Source of the DNA: Leclercia sp. AS011
GTDB taxonomy: Bacteria; Pseudomonadota; Gammaproteobacteria; Enterobacterales; Enterobacteriaceae
Length of the DNA stretch: 64,000 nucleotides
NCBI RefSeq assembly: GCF_037152535.1
Contig: NZ_JBBCMA010000001.1
Span: 2,170,001-2,234,000, forward strand
Direction: 5' to 3'
The position numbers were made by a program, and so were the translations under genes. This document shows positions 29,588 through 41,083 of this stretch, in pieces (the stretch's first letter is position 1; each line of letters opens with the position of its first letter). The notes beneath the pieces were generated by a model that was not told where the DNA came from, did not search any database, and worked only from the letters and a program-made list of their open reading frames with translations.

Positions 29588-32395
29588 TTAATCGACGTTC
29601 AGCGCGTCATTGACCAGATCTTGTTGCTGCTTCTGGTGAACGGACATATACCCTACCGCCGGAGAGGCGGAGGCCGGGCGACCTGCGTAACGCAGGGCAG
29701 ACCCAAATGGAATCACTTCACGGAAATGATGCTGGCTGCAGTACCATGCGCCCTGGTTAAGCGGCTCTTCCTGGCACCAGACAAAATCATGTACGTGAGC
29801 ATATTGTTTCAGCACGTCCTGCATCGCCTGATGCGGGAACGGATAAAGCTGTTCGATACGCACGATGGCGACATCTTTCTGATCGTTCTTACGGCGCTGT
29901 TCCAGCAGGTCGTAGTAAACCTTACCAGAACACATCACCACGCGTTTAACCGCCTGTGGATCCAGCTCGTCAATCTCGCCAATCGCCGGCAGGAAGGTGC
30001 CGTTTGCCAGCTCATCCAGGCTGGAGACCGCCAGCGGGTGACGCAGCAGGGATTTCGGCGACATGACCACCAGCGGACGGCGCATACCGCGCAGCGCCTG
30101 ACGACGCAGCATGTGGTAAACCTGAGCCGGGGTGGACGGCACGCAAACCTGCATGTTCTGCTCAGCGCAGAGTTGCAGATAACGTTCCAGACGCGCGGAG
30201 GAGTGCTCCGGCCCCTGCCCTTCGTAGCCGTGCGGCAGCAGCATCACCAGGCCACACATACGGCCCCACTTCTGTTCGCCAGAGGAGATGAACTGGTCGA
30301 TAACCACCTGCGCACCGTTGGCGAAGTCGCCGAACTGCGCTTCCCAGATGGTCAGGGTGCGGGGTTCTGCGGTGGCGTAACCGTATTCAAACGCCAGGAC
30401 CGCTTCTTCAGACAGCACGGAATCCCAGACCTTAAACTGGCCCTGACCGTTGTGCACGTGCTGCAGCGGGGTGTAGGTGGAACCGTTGGTCTGGTTATGA
30501 ATAACCGCGTGGCGGTGGAAGAAGGTGCCACGACCGGCATCTTCACCGGACAGACGAACCGGAATGCCTTCGTCAACCAGGGTCGCATAGGCCAGGTTTT
30601 CTGCCCCGCCCCAGTCGAACAGCTTCTCGCCTGCCGCCATGGACTGACGGTCAGAGTAGATTTTCTGCACGCGGGACTGCATTTCGATCGCTTCAGGTAC
30701 AGTGCTGATGCGTTTTGCCAGCTCCTGCAGACGCTTCATCTCGACCTTGTTCGGGTAGCTCTCATCCCACTCGTGGTTGAGGTACGGCGACCAGGTAAAG
30801 GAGTGCATGTTCATCGGACGCAGCTCTTTCACCACGCACTCGCCGGCATCCAGCGCATCACGGTAGAGATTGACCATCTCGGTGGCATCTTCCAGCGTAA
30901 CCACTTTCTCGCTTTCCAGCTTGTCAGCATAGATTTTGCGCGGGGTCGGATGCTTTTTGATTTTCTGGTACATCAGCGGCTGGGTTGCACTCGGCTCGTC
31001 CGCTTCGTTATGGCCGTGACGGCGATAGCAGAACAGGTCGATGAGCACGTCACGCTTGAAGGTGTTACGGAAGTCCAGCGCCAGACGGGTGACGAAAGCC
31101 ACGGCTTCCGGGTCATCCGCGTTAACGTGGAAGATCGGTGCCTGAACCATCTTACCGATGTCGGTGCAGTATGGCGTGGAACGCGCATCCAGTGGGTTGG
31201 AGGTGGTGAAGCCCACCTGGTTGTTGATCACGATGCGAACGGTACCGCCCACTTCGTAACCACGTGCTTTCGACATGTTCAGGGTTTCCTGAACCACGCC
31301 CTGACCGGTGATCGCCGCATCGCCGTGAATGGTGATTGGCAGCACTTTGTTACTGCTCGGCTCGTCCAGACGATCCAGACGCGCGCGCACGGAGCCGATC
31401 ACTACCGGGCTCACGATCTCGAGGTGCGATGGGTTAAACGCCAGCGCCATGTGGACCAGGCCGCCTTTGGTTTCGATATCCGATGAGAAGCCCATGTGGT
31501 ACTTCACGTCACCGGTACCGAGGTGTTCTTTATGTTTGCCCGCGAATTCGTCGAACAGATCCTGCGGCTTTTTACCCAGCACGTTGATCAGCACGTTCAG
31601 ACGACCACGGTGCGCCATACCCAGCACCACTTCGCGGGTCCCGCTGTTGCCCGCATGGCGGATCAGCTCTTTCAGCATTGGTACCAGCGCATCGCCGCCT
31701 TCCAGCGAGAAGCGTTTTGCACCCGGGAATTTGGCACCGAGGTAGCGCTCCAGCCCTTCTGCGGCGGTCAGTTCGCTCAGGAAGCGTTTTTTCTCGTCGG
31801 CATTGAAGGTGGATTTACCGGCAACCGATTCAATGCGCTGCTGGATCCAGCGTTTCTCTTCGGTGGAGGTGATGTGCATATATTCCGCACCGATAGAGCC
31901 GCAGTAGGTCTGCTTCAGCGCAGTCAGCAGCTCGCCCAGCTTCATCGTGTCTTTGCCGATGGCGAAAGAACCTACGTTGAAGGTTTCCTGGAAATCAGCT
32001 TCGGTCAGATCGTGATAAGCCGGATCGAGATCTGCCACACGCTCCTGCTGCCACAACCCCAGCGGATCCAGATTCGCATGCTGGTGGCCACGGAAACGGT
32101 AGGCGTTAATCAGCTGCAGGACTTTAACCTGCTTTGCATTGGTGTCAGGGTCGGAGATGGCGGAAGAGTAACGTGAGGCATCCTTCGCCAGACGACGGAA
32201 ATAATCACGTGTTTTGGAATGAAATTGATCCGGTTTGACTCCTGTTCCAGGTAACTGCTGGAACATCGAACGCCAGTTAGCGTCCACTGAGTCAGGGTCG
32301 GTTAAGAAGTCTTCATAGAGCTGTTCAATCCAGCTTTGGTTTGCACCAGAGAGGAATGAAGAGTCCAGCCAGGCTTTCATTGCGCCGTTCTGCAT
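29588..32395 (-). CDS. sucA: 2-oxoglutarate dehydrogenase E1 SucA
   Basis: Thiamine-diphosphate decarboxylase of the 2-oxoglutarate dehydrogenase complex, 935 residues (E. coli 933). The conserved [22 protein letters not shown] and [16 protein letters not shown] blocks form the ThDP site. The N-terminal 2-oxoglutarate dehydrogenase motif [18 protein letters not shown] is intact. The 242-base gap to sdhB holds a BIME. Confidence 0.98.
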   Translation of the reverse strand: MQNGAMKAWLDSSFLSGANQSWIEQLYEDFLTDPDSVDANWRSMFQQLPGTGVKPDQFHSKTRDYFRRLAKDASRYSSAISDPDTNAKQVKVLQLINAYRFRGHQHANLDPLGLWQQERVADLDPAYHDLTEADFQETFNVGSFAIGKDTMKLGELLTALKQTYCGSIGAEYMHITSTEEKRWIQQRIESVAGKSTFNADEKKRFLSELTAAEGLERYLGAKFPGAKRFSLEGGDALVPMLKELIRHAGNSGTREVVLGMAHRGRLNVLINVLGKKPQDLFDEFAGKHKEHLGTGDVKYHMGFSSDIETKGGLVHMALAFNPSHLEIVSPVVIGSVRARLDRLDEPSSNKVLPITIHGDAAITGQGVVQETLNMSKARGYEVGGTVRIVINNQVGFTTSNPLDARSTPYCTDIGKMVQAPIFHVNADDPEAVAFVTRLALDFRNTFKRDVLIDLFCYRRHGHNEADEPSATQPLMYQKIKKHPTPRKIYADKLESEKVVTLEDATEMVNLYRDALDAGECVVKELRPMNMHSFTWSPYLNHEWDESYPNKVEMKRLQELAKRISTVPEAIEMQSRVQKIYSDRQSMAAGEKLFDWGGAENLAYATLVDEGIPVRLSGEDAGRGTFFHRHAVIHNQTNGSTYTPLQHVHNGQGQFKVWDSVLSEEAVLAFEYGYATAEPRTLTIWEAQFGDFANGAQVVIDQFISSGEQKWGRMCGLVMLLPHGYEGQGPEHSSARLERYLQLCAEQNMQVCVPSTPAQVYHMLRRQALRGMRRPLVVMSPKSLLRHPLAVSSLDELANGTFLPAIGEIDELDPQAVKRVVMCSGKVYYDLLEQRRKNDQKDVAIVRIEQLYPFPHQAMQDVLKQYAHVHDFVWCQEEPLNQGAWYCSQHHFREVIPFGSALRYAGRPASASPAVGYMSVHQKQQQDLVNDALNVD

Positions 32396-32562
32396 CGTGA
32401 TCCCTTAAGCATTTTTATGCTTACTTTCGCCGTAGAAACTACCACGCACACCACGTGTACGTGCCGGGGTTCACCTGCGAGCTCTTCTTTATATAGCGGC
32501 TCGCGAAGGAACCTTTAGAAACTGTCTAAACTTCAGGGCAGTTTTTAAAGGTTTCTGCATTT

Positions 32563-32632
32563 TGCCCGGTGACGCTACGCTTACCGGGCCTACGTAACAG
32601 TAGGCCGGATAAGCGCAGCGCCATCCGGCGTT
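32563..32632. repeat. BIME (paired REP units) between sdhB and sucA
   Basis: Two inverted REP units, TGCCCGGTGACGCTACGCTT...CCGGGCCTAC and GTAGGCCGGATAAGCGCAGC...CCGGCG, separated by about 10 bases. Confidence 0.85.
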
Positions 32633-32637
32633 GTTAC

Positions 32638-33354
32638 TTACGCACTGCGCTGCAACAACATCGACTTAATGTGGCCGATGGCGCGCGTCGGGTTCAGCCC
32701 CTTAGGACATACACTGACGCAGTTCATGATGCTGTGGCAGCGGAATACGCTGAAAGCATCACTCAGCCCTTCCAGGCGGTTGTCGGTTTCGGTATCACGG
32801 CTGTCAATCAGGAAGCGATACGCTGCCAGCAGGCCAGCCGGGCCGATAAACTTGTCCGGGTTCCACCAGAACGACGGGCAAGAGGTCGAACAACATGCGC
32901 AGAGAATACACTCATACAGGCCATCGAGTTTTTCACGCTGCTCTGGCGACTGTAAATGCTCGCGAGCGGGTGGATTTTGCCCATTATTCAACAAGTAAGG
33001 CTTAATCTTCTCATATTGTGCATAGAATTGCCCCATGTCCACCACCAAATCACGCACCACCGGCAGGCCTGGCAGAGGACGGATAACAATTTTCTGACCA
33101 GGACGGTTGAGCGCCGAGATCGGGGTGATACAGGCCAGACCGTTTTTGCCATTCATGTTCAGGCCGTCGGAGCCACAAACCCCTTCACGGCAGGAACGAC
33201 GGAATGACAGTGTCGGATCTTTTTCCTTCAGCTGCATTAAGGCATCAAGCAGCATCATGTCGCGACCTTCTTCCGCTTCCAGGGTGTAATCCTGCATACG
33301 CGGAGCGTCATCAACATCCGGGTTATAACGATAAACTGAGAATTCGAGTTTCAT
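32638..33354 (-). CDS. sdhB: Succinate dehydrogenase iron-sulfur subunit SdhB
   Basis: 238 residues. [2Fe-2S] ligands in SCREGVCGSDGL, and [4Fe-4S]/[3Fe-4S] ligands in CILCACCSTSCP and CHSIMNCVSVCPKGLNP. Carries electrons from SdhA to quinone. 15 bases after sdhA. Confidence 0.98.
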   Translation of the reverse strand: MKLEFSVYRYNPDVDDAPRMQDYTLEAEEGRDMMLLDALMQLKEKDPTLSFRRSCREGVCGSDGLNMNGKNGLACITPISALNRPGQKIVIRPLPGLPVVRDLVVDMGQFYAQYEKIKPYLLNNGQNPPAREHLQSPEQREKLDGLYECILCACCSTSCPSFWWNPDKFIGPAGLLAAYRFLIDSRDTETDNRLEGLSDAFSVFRCHSIMNCVSVCPKGLNPTRAIGHIKSMLLQRSA

Positions 33355-33369
33355 TGTCCTGTCTCCGCA

Positions 33370-35136
33370 TTAATAAGTACGAATCTTCGGCGGGAACGCC
33401 GGACGCAGTTTCGGTTCCATATTGACGCTACGACGTGTCATGGATTCCGACTCTGGCAGATACAGGGAATGGCACAGCCAGTTTTCGTCGTCACGATCCG
33501 GGAAGTCGAAGCGGCTATGCGCGCCACGGCTTTCGGTACGGAAGTTTGCAGAGACCGCGGTTGCATAAGCGGTTTCCATCAGGTTATCCAGCTCCAGACA
33601 CTCGACGCGCTGGGTGTTGAACTCGCTGGAGGTATCGTCCAGACGGGCATTTTTCAGACGCTCGCGGATCGCTTTCAGCTGCTCAAGCCCTTTCGCCATC
33701 GCATCGCCTTCACGGAATACCGAGAAGTTGTGCTGCATGCACTCCTGCAGCGCCTTACGGATTTCCACCGGATCTTCGCCGTTGCGGTTACCGTTCCAGC
33801 GATTCAGACGCTCCAGAGAGGCGTCGATATTGGCGTCGGTGGCATCACGCAGCGGACCCTGCTCGGCAATGGACTCCTGCAGATGCAGACCCACCGCACG
33901 ACCAAACACCACCAGGTCGAGCAGGGAGTTGCCGCCCAGACGGTTGGCACCGTGTACAGATACGCAGGCAATTTCGCCTACCGCGAACAGGCCCGGAATC
34001 ACCACATCTTCGCCCTGCTCGTTCACGGTCAGCGCCTGGCCGGTCACTTTGGTCGGAATACCGCCCATCATGTAGTGGCAGGTTGGGATAACCGGAATCG
34101 GCTCTTTCACCGGGTCGACGTGAGCGAAGGTGCGGGACAGCTCCAGAATGCCCGGCAGACGGGATTCCAGCACCTCTTTACCCAGATGGTCGAGTTTCAG
34201 CTTCGCGTGTGGACCCCATGGGCCGTCACAGCCGCGGCCTTCACGGATTTCGATCATGATGGAACGCGCCACCACGTCACGACCCGCCAGGTCTTTCGCA
34301 TTCGGGGCATAACGCTCCATGAAGCGCTCGCCGTGTTTGTTCAGCAGGTAGCCACCTTCACCACGGCAGCCTTCCGTCACCAGAACGCCTGCACCGGCGA
34401 TACCGGTTGGGTGGAACTGCCACATCTCCATATCCTGCACCGGCACGCCAGCGCGGATTGCCATACCGACACCGTCACCGGTGTTGATATGGGCGTTAGT
34501 GGTGGACTGGTAAATACGGCCTGCCCCGCCGGTGGCCAACACGGTGGCGCGGGCTTTGAAGTAGACCACTTCACCGGTTTCGATGCACAGCGCGGTACAA
34601 CCAACGATCGCGCCATCTTCGTTTTTCACCAGATCCAGCGCATACCATTCGGAGAAGATGGTGGTCTTGTTCTTAAGGTTCTGCTGATACAGGGTATGCA
34701 GCAGGGCGTGACCGGTACGGTCAGCCGCAGCCGCGGTACGTGCCGCCTGCTCGCCGCCGAAATCTTTCGACTGGCCGCCAAACGGACGTTGATAGATGGT
34801 GCCATTTTCCAGGCGGGAGAACGGCAGACCCATATGGTCCAGCTCCAGAATCGCTTCCGGGCCGGTTTTACACATATATTCAATGGCGTCCTGGTCACCG
34901 ATGTAATCGGAGCCTTTCACCGTGTCGTACATATGCCATTCCCAGTTATCTTCATGGGTATTACCGAGCGCTACGGTGATACCACCCTGCGCAGATACGG
35001 TATGGGAACGGGTCGGGAAGACTTTAGAAAGCAGCGCACAGCTCTGGCCGCTCTGGGAAATTTGCAGCGCCGCGCGCATACCTGCGCCACCGGCACCAAT
35101 CACTACAGCATCAAATTCTCTGACTGGCAGTTTCAT
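33370..35136 (-). CDS. sdhA: Succinate dehydrogenase flavoprotein subunit SdhA
   Basis: 588 residues from the start [14 protein letters not shown]; a four-residue extension is rejected. FAD dinucleotide fold GAGGAGMRA, and covalent FAD His45 in [10 protein letters not shown]. The active-site QFHPTG and [11 protein letters not shown] blocks are present. Overlaps the last base of sdhD. Confidence 0.98.
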   Translation of the reverse strand: MKLPVREFDAVVIGAGGAGMRAALQISQSGQSCALLSKVFPTRSHTVSAQGGITVALGNTHEDNWEWHMYDTVKGSDYIGDQDAIEYMCKTGPEAILELDHMGLPFSRLENGTIYQRPFGGQSKDFGGEQAARTAAAADRTGHALLHTLYQQNLKNKTTIFSEWYALDLVKNEDGAIVGCTALCIETGEVVYFKARATVLATGGAGRIYQSTTNAHINTGDGVGMAIRAGVPVQDMEMWQFHPTGIAGAGVLVTEGCRGEGGYLLNKHGERFMERYAPNAKDLAGRDVVARSIMIEIREGRGCDGPWGPHAKLKLDHLGKEVLESRLPGILELSRTFAHVDPVKEPIPVIPTCHYMMGGIPTKVTGQALTVNEQGEDVVIPGLFAVGEIACVSVHGANRLGGNSLLDLVVFGRAVGLHLQESIAEQGPLRDATDANIDASLERLNRWNGNRNGEDPVEIRKALQECMQHNFSVFREGDAMAKGLEQLKAIRERLKNARLDDTSSEFNTQRVECLELDNLMETAYATAVSANFRTESRGAHSRFDFPDRDDENWLCHSLYLPESESMTRRSVNMEPKLRPAFPPKIRTY

Positions 35137-35483
35137 CACACACCCCACACCACAACGAATCCATAAATAACGTAAACCGCAAGCGCAACCACGATAGCCA
35201 GTTGCAGAACGAGGCGAATCGCCACGGGTTTAACGTAGTCGGTCAATACCTGCCACATGCCAATCCATGCGTGGATCAGGATGGAGGCCAGCGCCAGCAG
35301 GGTGAAGACTTTGGTGAATGCCGAACCGAAGAAACCGGTCCAGATTTCCCACGTCAGGTCGCCGCTGGTGGCAAAGAAACCGATCAGGTAGATGATGTAG
35401 AGGGTGAGAACGATAGCGGTAGCACGGACCAGAATGAAGTCATGTACGCCGTTGCGTCCAAATGCGGAGGCGTTGCTTACCAT
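35136..35483 (-). CDS. sdhD: Succinate dehydrogenase membrane anchor SdhD
   Basis: 115 residues, three membrane spans, with His71 in the haem-binding [10 protein letters not shown] segment. Overlaps sdhC by seven bases. In E. coli the start region of sdhD is a RyhB target. Confidence 0.97.
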   Translation of the reverse strand: MVSNASAFGRNGVHDFILVRATAIVLTLYIIYLIGFFATSGDLTWEIWTGFFGSAFTKVFTLLALASILIHAWIGMWQVLTDYVKPVAIRLVLQLAIVVALAVYVIYGFVVVWGV

Positions 35484-35866
35484 ACGAGAACTCCTGCGAG
35501 AAGTGCGAGCACGACAGTGATGACAAATGAAATGTTAGCGGTGCGTTTGCCAGCTTCGAAGGTCTCTTCCAGATAGCCGAAGTCCATCAGCATGTGGCGG
35601 ACACCGCCAACAACGTGATAGGCCAGCGCGGTCAGGATGCCCCACATGATAAATTTCACGAAGAAACCGTTCATGATGTCGGAGGCCTGCTGGAATCCTT
35701 CCGGAGACGAGAGGCTGGTACCCAGTAACCATAACAGGATACCCACCGCGACAAACGTGATCACACCGGATACACGATGAAGGATGGACGCTATTGCCGT
35801 TACGGGGAATCGGATCGTTTTGAGATCCAGATTGACAGGTCTTTGTTTTTTCACATTTCTTATCAT
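35477..35866 (-). CDS. sdhC: Succinate dehydrogenase cytochrome b556 subunit SdhC
   Basis: 129 residues from the start [10 protein letters not shown]; the longer in-frame extension runs into the leader. Three spans, with haem ligand His84 in [11 protein letters not shown]. The SD is not close to the ATG: GGAGG and AAGGAAACT lie about 30 bases upstream of it, and an in-frame ATG six codons earlier (MWALF-) could also be used, as in E. coli. First gene of sdhCDAB-sucABCD. Confidence 0.95.
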   Translation of the reverse strand: MIRNVKKQRPVNLDLKTIRFPVTAIASILHRVSGVITFVAVGILLWLLGTSLSSPEGFQQASDIMNGFFVKFIMWGILTALAYHVVGGVRHMLMDFGYLEETFEAGKRTANISFVITVVLALLAGVLVW

Positions 35867-36041
35867 GAATAACGCCCACATGCTGTTCTTATAGTTTCCT
35901 TCCTCCGGACTGCGATGCGGGTCAGACAGCGTGCCTTTTATATAACTGTGCGTCATGCAAAACATTGCTTCCAGATGCTTAAATGACACGTTACAACGCT
36001 GGTTGGCTCGGGATTGCAGGGTTTTCCGGAGACCTGGCGGC

Positions 36042-36070
36042 AGTATAGGCCGTTCACAAAATCATTACAA
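36042..36070 (-). promoter_or_regulatory. sdhC promoter
   Basis: Minus-strand -35 TTGTAA, 17-base spacer and -10 TATACT. The transcript leader would be about 170 bases long. Confidence 0.65.
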
Positions 36071-36107
36071 TTAACCTACATACAGTTTGTCTGGTTTTAT
36101 GCGGAAC

Positions 36108-36123
36108 AGTGATCAGGGTCACG
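36108..36123. promoter_or_regulatory. CRP site between sdhC and gltA
   Basis: AGTGATCAGGGTCACG carries the GTGA-N6-TCAC core. It lies about 40 bases upstream of the sdhC -35 and fits CRP activation of sdh. ArcA-like sequence (GTTAAACATTATTGTTA) follows at 36166-36183. Confidence 0.6.
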
Positions 36124-36180
36124 ATAACAACATCTTTTTAATTTTTAATCATCTGATTTGACAAATGTTAAACATTATTG

Positions 36181-36210
36181 TTACAAACATCACCAGAAAA
36201 GGCATATAAT
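36181..36210 (+). promoter_or_regulatory. gltA promoter
   Basis: -35 TTACAA, 18-base spacer and perfect -10 TATAAT, leaving a leader of about 300 bases before gltA. The rest of the 36211-36521 leader shows no open frame of note. Confidence 0.65.
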
Positions 36211-36521
36211 GCGCAAAAGTTATGAGGTCTCTCTTTCACCTGAGAATAAGTTATGTAACAGTGTGATGGTATTGACCGAAGTTATCAGGACAGTTATTAG
36301 TGATATACAGGTTTGAATAATTCGGACTGCACAAACACTGATTTGCTGTTATTTCTCTGATTTCTCATTTGTTTACCTGCTAGCGCCATTGCTCTGTACC
36401 CTGGTTTCTCCTCGTGAGCTGAGCGGCGAGCCAAATAACAAACTGGTAACAATGATAAATTAGCTGAATGCAAATCCGGTTAAGGGCAGTCTTAAGCAAT
36501 AAGGCGCTAAGGAGACCGTAA

Positions 36522-37808
36522 ATGGCTGATACTAAGGCAAAACTCACCCTAAATGGTGACGCTGCTATTGAACTGGATGTGCTAAAAGGCACGCTCGGTC
36601 AGGATGTTATTGATATCCGTACGTTGGGTTCAAAAGGTGTCTTCACCTTCGACCCGGGTTTCACCTCTACCGCATCTTGCGAGTCTAAAATCACCTATAT
36701 CGACGGTGACGAAGGCATCCTGCTGCACCGCGGTTTCCCCATCGATCAATTAGCCACTGAGTCCAACTATCTGGAAGTGTGCTACATCCTGCTGAACGGC
36801 GAAAAGCCGACCCAGGAACAGTACGATGAGTTCAAAACCACCGTTACCCGCCACACCATGATTCATGAGCAGATCACCCGTCTGTTCCATGCGTTCCGTC
36901 GTGATTCGCATCCGATGGCGGTAATGTGCGGCATCACCGGCGCGCTGGCTGCGTTCTACCATGACTCCCTGGACGTCAATAACCCACGTCACCGCGATAT
37001 CGCCGCATTCCGTCTGCTGTCCAAAATGCCTACCATGGCCGCGATGTGTTACAAATACTCCATCGGACAGCCGTTTGTTTATCCCCGTAACGACCTCTCC
37101 TACGCCGGTAACTTCCTGCGTATGATGTTCGCTACGCCGTGCGAAGAGTACGAAGTGAACCCGGTGCTGGAACGCGCTATGGATCGTATTCTGATCCTGC
37201 ATGCTGACCACGAGCAGAACGCCTCTACCTCTACCGTGCGTACCGCGGGCTCCTCCGGCGCTAACCCGTTCGCCTGTATCGCAGCAGGTATTGCCTCCCT
37301 GTGGGGACCGGCCCACGGCGGCGCGAACGAAGCCGCACTGAAGATGCTGGAAGAGATCAGCTCCGTTGAGCACATTCCTGAATTCGTACGTCGTGCGAAA
37401 GACAAGAATGACTCCTTCCGTCTGATGGGCTTCGGTCACCGTGTTTACAAAAACTACGATCCGCGCGCAACCGTGATGCGTGAAACCTGCCATGAAGTAC
37501 TGAAAGAGCTGGGCACCAAAGATGACCTGCTGCAGGTAGCGATGGAGCTGGAGCACATCGCGCTGAACGACCCGTACTTCATCGAGAAGAAACTCTACCC
37601 GAACGTCGACTTCTACTCCGGTATCATCCTGAAAGCGATGGGCATTCCGTCTTCCATGTTTACCGTGATCTTCGCGATGGCGCGTACCGTGGGCTGGATT
37701 GCACACTGGAACGAAATGCACACCGACGGGATGAAAATTGCGCGTCCACGTCAGCTGTACACCGGCTACGAGCAGCGTAATTTCGAAACGGATATTACCA
37801 AACGCTAA
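36522..37808 (+). CDS. gltA: Citrate synthase GltA
   Basis: Type II, NADH-sensitive citrate synthase, 428 residues. The catalytic His segments [12 protein letters not shown] and [14 protein letters not shown] are present, as is the catalytic Asp in [18 protein letters not shown] is eight bases before the ATG. Divergent from sdhC. A BIME follows. Confidence 0.98.
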   Translation: MADTKAKLTLNGDAAIELDVLKGTLGQDVIDIRTLGSKGVFTFDPGFTSTASCESKITYIDGDEGILLHRGFPIDQLATESNYLEVCYILLNGEKPTQEQYDEFKTTVTRHTMIHEQITRLFHAFRRDSHPMAVMCGITGALAAFYHDSLDVNNPRHRDIAAFRLLSKMPTMAAMCYKYSIGQPFVYPRNDLSYAGNFLRMMFATPCEEYEVNPVLERAMDRILILHADHEQNASTSTVRTAGSSGANPFACIAAGIASLWGPAHGGANEAALKMLEEISSVEHIPEFVRRAKDKNDSFRLMGFGHRVYKNYDPRATVMRETCHEVLKELGTKDDLLQVAMELEHIALNDPYFIEKKLYPNVDFYSGIILKAMGIPSSMFTVIFAMARTVGWIAHWNEMHTDGMKIARPRQLYTGYEQRNFETDITKR

Positions 37809-37811
37809 CAA

Positions 37812-37889
37812 AAACGCCCGGCGGCGCGACGCTTGCCGGGCCTACAAAAGCGATGTAGGCCGGGTAAGCGTTAGCGCCACCCGGCTTTT
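37812..37889. repeat. BIME between gltA and nei
   Basis: Two facing REP units (ACGCCCGGCGGCGCGACGCT and GTAGGCCGGGTAAGCG...ACCCGGC) between convergent genes. The terminal CCGGCTTTTTT could serve as gltA terminator. Confidence 0.85.
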
Positions 37890-38681
37890 TTATGTCTGGC
37901 ACCCTGGACACCAGTAAAACGGCCTCGATGACAGCGTCGTTTTCTCAATTACCCCACCGCAGCGCTCACACTTTTTGCCCGCCCGATGAAACACCTTAAA
38001 CCGGAACAACGCCCCGTGATGCTTCTTGTCATTTACCACCCCGCGGGTGTTGTACGACAGTCGCGGGATATCCAGCAGGGCGTGGGACAGGGCATCGAGC
38101 TGTTGTTCGGTGAGCTGTGACGCCTTGTGCTGCGCCGCCAGCCCTACATGCCACAGGATCTCGACCCGCAAATAGTTGCCTAAACCGGCCAGAAACCCCT
38201 GATCCAGCAGCAGCCCGGAAAACTGCCGGTTGCGGAATTTTGCTGACAACAAGCGCGCTTTCACATCGTCTGCCGTCAGGCGTAAATCCAGCACATCCGG
38301 CCCGACCCGCTGCAGAAAGGGATGGGTGCTGAGCTGTTCCGGCAGCAGCATCTCAATATCCGAGGCGCTGTAGAGCAGAATGGTTTTATCCGCGGTCTGA
38401 AGCTTTACGCGCAGCACCCGTGTGGTCTGCGGCTCCTGACCGGTCTCCGCTACCCGCCAGACGCCGTAAAGCTGGTTATGGCTGTAGAGCGTCAGCTGGT
38501 TAGAAAAGTGCGTCAGCAGCGCTTTGCCGCGCGTCTCCAGCTGCGTAACCTTCTCCCCGATAAGCCGGGACTCAAAGGGTTTTAACTGAGGAAAAGCAAA
38601 CCACACGTCGGTGAGCGGTTTGCCTTTTATCGCCGCCTCCAGGCTATCCGCCGCGCGGCGGATCTCTGGTCCTTCTGGCAT
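37890..38681 (-). CDS. nei: Endonuclease VIII Nei
   Basis: Bifunctional DNA glycosylase/AP lyase for oxidised pyrimidines. The start [12 protein letters not shown] gives 263 residues and exposes the catalytic Pro2/Glu3 after Met removal. The C-terminal zinc finger CERCGG...CPGCQ is complete. Last gene of the nine-gene cluster, 13 bases after pcp. Confidence 0.96.
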   Translation of the reverse strand: MPEGPEIRRAADSLEAAIKGKPLTDVWFAFPQLKPFESRLIGEKVTQLETRGKALLTHFSNQLTLYSHNQLYGVWRVAETGQEPQTTRVLRVKLQTADKTILLYSASDIEMLLPEQLSTHPFLQRVGPDVLDLRLTADDVKARLLSAKFRNRQFSGLLLDQGFLAGLGNYLRVEILWHVGLAAQHKASQLTEQQLDALSHALLDIPRLSYNTRGVVNDKKHHGALFRFKVFHRAGKKCERCGGVIEKTTLSSRPFYWCPGCQT

Positions 38682-38694
38682 GGTAACTCCTTGG

Positions 38695-39339
38695 TTAGTG
38701 CGTCGCGCCGCCCACCACTTTGATGTCGTGCGCCTGACGCAGCGCCACCGCAATGGCAATCTCCAGCGCCTGCTTCAGGGTTTGCCTCGCCATGCTCGGG
38801 GCACCAGGATGCGCCGCCGCCTGCTCGGGCAGGTACGGAATATGGATAAACCCGCCTTTCACCTCTGGTCGGTCAGCCAGCTTGTGCAGCACGCCATACA
38901 TCACGTGATTACAGACGAAGGTGCCAGCGGTCTGCGAAACCGAAGCAGGAATACCGGCCTCGCGCAGCGCCTCGACCATGGCCTTGATCGGCAGCGTGCT
39001 GAACCAGGCCGCCGGGCCGTCCGGCACGATAGCGACATCCACGGGCTGCTGCCCGCGGTTATCCGGGATGCGGGCGTCATCAACGTTGATCGCCACCCGC
39101 TCGACGGTCACATCCACGCGGCCCCCGGCCTGGCCTATCGCCAGCACCACGGAGGGCTGAAGCGCGTCGATGGCCGCATTCAGTACCTCTAACGACTCGC
39201 CAAAAACGCAGGGCAGCTGCCGCGCCACCACCCGGCAGTCGTCAATAATCATCCCATCCAGCAGCTTCACCACTTCCCAGGACGGGTTAACGGTTTCGCC
39301 GCCAAAGGGCTCAAATCCCGTGATTAATACGGTTTGCAT
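38695..39339 (-). CDS. pcp: Pyroglutamyl-peptidase I Pcp
   Basis: Removes N-terminal 5-oxoproline from peptides. The second of two adjacent ATGs is used because AGGAG then lies five bases away, giving 214 residues. Triad: Glu80 ([11 protein letters not shown]), Cys143 ([11 protein letters not shown]) and His166 (GGFIHIPYL), as in peptidase family C15. Sits between the DUF979 gene and nei. E. coli K-12 lacks this gene here. With pxpABC it suggests 5-oxoproline salvage. Confidence 0.94.
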   Translation of the reverse strand: MQTVLITGFEPFGGETVNPSWEVVKLLDGMIIDDCRVVARQLPCVFGESLEVLNAAIDALQPSVVLAIGQAGGRVDVTVERVAINVDDARIPDNRGQQPVDVAIVPDGPAAWFSTLPIKAMVEALREAGIPASVSQTAGTFVCNHVMYGVLHKLADRPEVKGGFIHIPYLPEQAAAHPGAPSMARQTLKQALEIAIAVALRQAHDIKVVGGATH

Positions 39340-39348
39340 CATTTCTCC

Positions 39349-40344
39349 TTACAGGAACATCAGGAAGTAGAGCAGAAACACGTTGGCGATCAGCAGCAGC
39401 ACCCCGGTAGGGATCTGCGCTTTGATGACCGCATTTTTATCCGGCAGCTCCAGCAGCGCGGCGGGCACGATGTTGAAGTTGGCCGCCATCGGCGTCATCA
39501 GGGTACCGCAGTAGCCGGAGAACATGCCTATCGCCGCCATGACCGCCGGGTTGCCGCCATGTTGCAGCACCAGGATCGGAATGCCGATCCCGGCAGTAAC
39601 AATCGGGAAGGCAGCAAAGGCATTGCCCATCACCATGGTCAGCAGCGCCATGCCCACAGCATAGACCACCACCGCGATAAACCGGCTGTCGACCGCCAGA
39701 TAGGTCTGGGTAAGCCAGGAAATCCCCTCCCCGACCCCGGCGGCAGTAAACAGCAGGCCAAGGGTGGCGAGGATCTGCGGCAGAATAAAGGCCCAGCCAA
39801 TAGAGTCGAGCAGACGGCGCGCCTCCTGCAGGGGCTGATGCACCTTTTCGTGGGTCATTTTGACCGCCATAGCCAGTCCCACCAGCGAGCCAACGGTCAT
39901 CGAGAACAGCGTCACCAGCGTCGAGTGGTTGCCCGGCCCGAACAGCGTCTCCTGCAGGCCCGGAATGTGGTTAAACATCAGTACGCCCACGACCGTCACC
40001 ACCGGAATGGCCAGCGCCGGTAAGAACAGGCGATTGCCGAGACGCTTCGCGCTGCTCTCGCGCTCTTCAGGGGTGCGCTGGTGATAGCTGCCCAGCCGCA
40101 CGCCGCCAAAGCCGGCGATCAGCGCCAGCCCGACCACCGCTACACCCACCGCGATATGGACGGTGCGTTTGTCGCCCACCAGATCGTAGGTCCAGTTGCC
40201 GAGCAGGAACAGCAGGCCGTAGATGCCCCAGAACAGGCCGGTCGTGATACGCCGCGGGTTGGCTTTATCGCGAAACGACATCAGCGCCACGATCAGCAGG
40301 ATCAGGCCTGCCAGCCAGTAGAGATAGCTTTGCTGGAAGTTCAT
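39349..40344 (-). CDS. DUF979 family membrane protein
   Basis: 331 residues, about ten hydrophobic segments, no signal peptide. Recognised as DUF979 by sequence and by the partner gene. Overlaps DUF969 by four bases. DUF969/DUF979 pairs are found beside pcp and pxp genes, so transport of 5-oxoproline or pyroglutamyl peptides is an inference and not demonstrated here. Confidence 0.8.
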   Translation of the reverse strand: MNFQQSYLYWLAGLILLIVALMSFRDKANPRRITTGLFWGIYGLLFLLGNWTYDLVGDKRTVHIAVGVAVVGLALIAGFGGVRLGSYHQRTPEERESSAKRLGNRLFLPALAIPVVTVVGVLMFNHIPGLQETLFGPGNHSTLVTLFSMTVGSLVGLAMAVKMTHEKVHQPLQEARRLLDSIGWAFILPQILATLGLLFTAAGVGEGISWLTQTYLAVDSRFIAVVVYAVGMALLTMVMGNAFAAFPIVTAGIGIPILVLQHGGNPAVMAAIGMFSGYCGTLMTPMAANFNIVPAALLELPDKNAVIKAQIPTGVLLLIANVFLLYFLMFL

Positions 40345-41051
40345 TTCGCTGCTCCCTGCACTTTAGCCAGCTCACGCTGCAGATGCTTATCCAGGCGGTA
40401 CAGGCGGGTGGCGTGGATCGCAAAGGCGCAGAGCGCGGTCGGGATCCCCCACAGGGCGATGTGCAGTGGTTCGGTCTGGATCCCGCCGGATTCGAGCATA
40501 AAGTTATGCATAAAGATGATGGCACCAAAGGCGACAAAGATATCTTCGCCAAAGAACAGCCCGACGTTGTCGGTGGCTGCCGACATCGCCCGCAGGCGAT
40601 AGCGCACCGCCCCCGGCAGTTCGCCATACTGTTTTTCTGCCGCCCCTTCCGCCATCGGTGCCAGCAGCGGGCGCACCATCTGCGGATGGCCGCCGAGGCT
40701 GGTCAGCCCCATTGCCGCGGTCGCTTCCCGGACAAACAGATAGACGATCAGCAGACGACCGGCGGTGGCGCTGTGGATCTTCGCGATCCACGCCTGCGCC
40801 CGCTCTTTCAGGCCGTGGCGCTCCAGCAGGCCGATAACCGCCAGCGGGATCAGCAGGATGTACGGCAGGTTACGGGTATTGAGGAACCCCTCCCCCAGCT
40901 TTTCCAGAATGGTGGCGATGGGCATTTGCGCCGCGAGGCCAGTGACGATCCCGGCGACAATGACCACCAGCACCGGGTTAAAGCGTAAAAGAAACCCGAC
41001 CACAATCACCGCGATACCGATGAGTGGCCAGAGGGACAGCGTCTCTGCCAT
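40341..41051 (-). CDS. DUF969 family membrane protein
   Basis: 236 residues with several membrane spans, starting with the hydrophobic LWPLIGIAVIVVGFLLRFNP. Conserved-looking block TAAMGLTSLGGHPQMVRPLL (written here as a 20-residue segment with one preceding A omitted). Coupled to the DUF979 gene by a four-base overlap; together they look like two halves of one transporter. Confidence 0.8.
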   Translation of the reverse strand: MAETLSLWPLIGIAVIVVGFLLRFNPVLVVIVAGIVTGLAAQMPIATILEKLGEGFLNTRNLPYILLIPLAVIGLLERHGLKERAQAWIAKIHSATAGRLLIVYLFVREATAAMGLTSLGGHPQMVRPLLAPMAEGAAEKQYGELPGAVRYRLRAMSAATDNVGLFFGEDIFVAFGAIIFMHNFMLESGGIQTEPLHIALWGIPTALCAFAIHATRLYRLDKHLQRELAKVQGAAK

Positions 41052-41083
41052 GATGTTTTTCCTGTTGTGTTTGCAGGTGTGCG

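Noticed and set aside
28341..29591. 416-codon plus-strand frame opposite sucB (and similar long frames opposite sucA, sdhA and pgm)
   Set aside because: Long antisense frames are expected opposite highly biased GC-rich genes; the sense genes are unmistakable.
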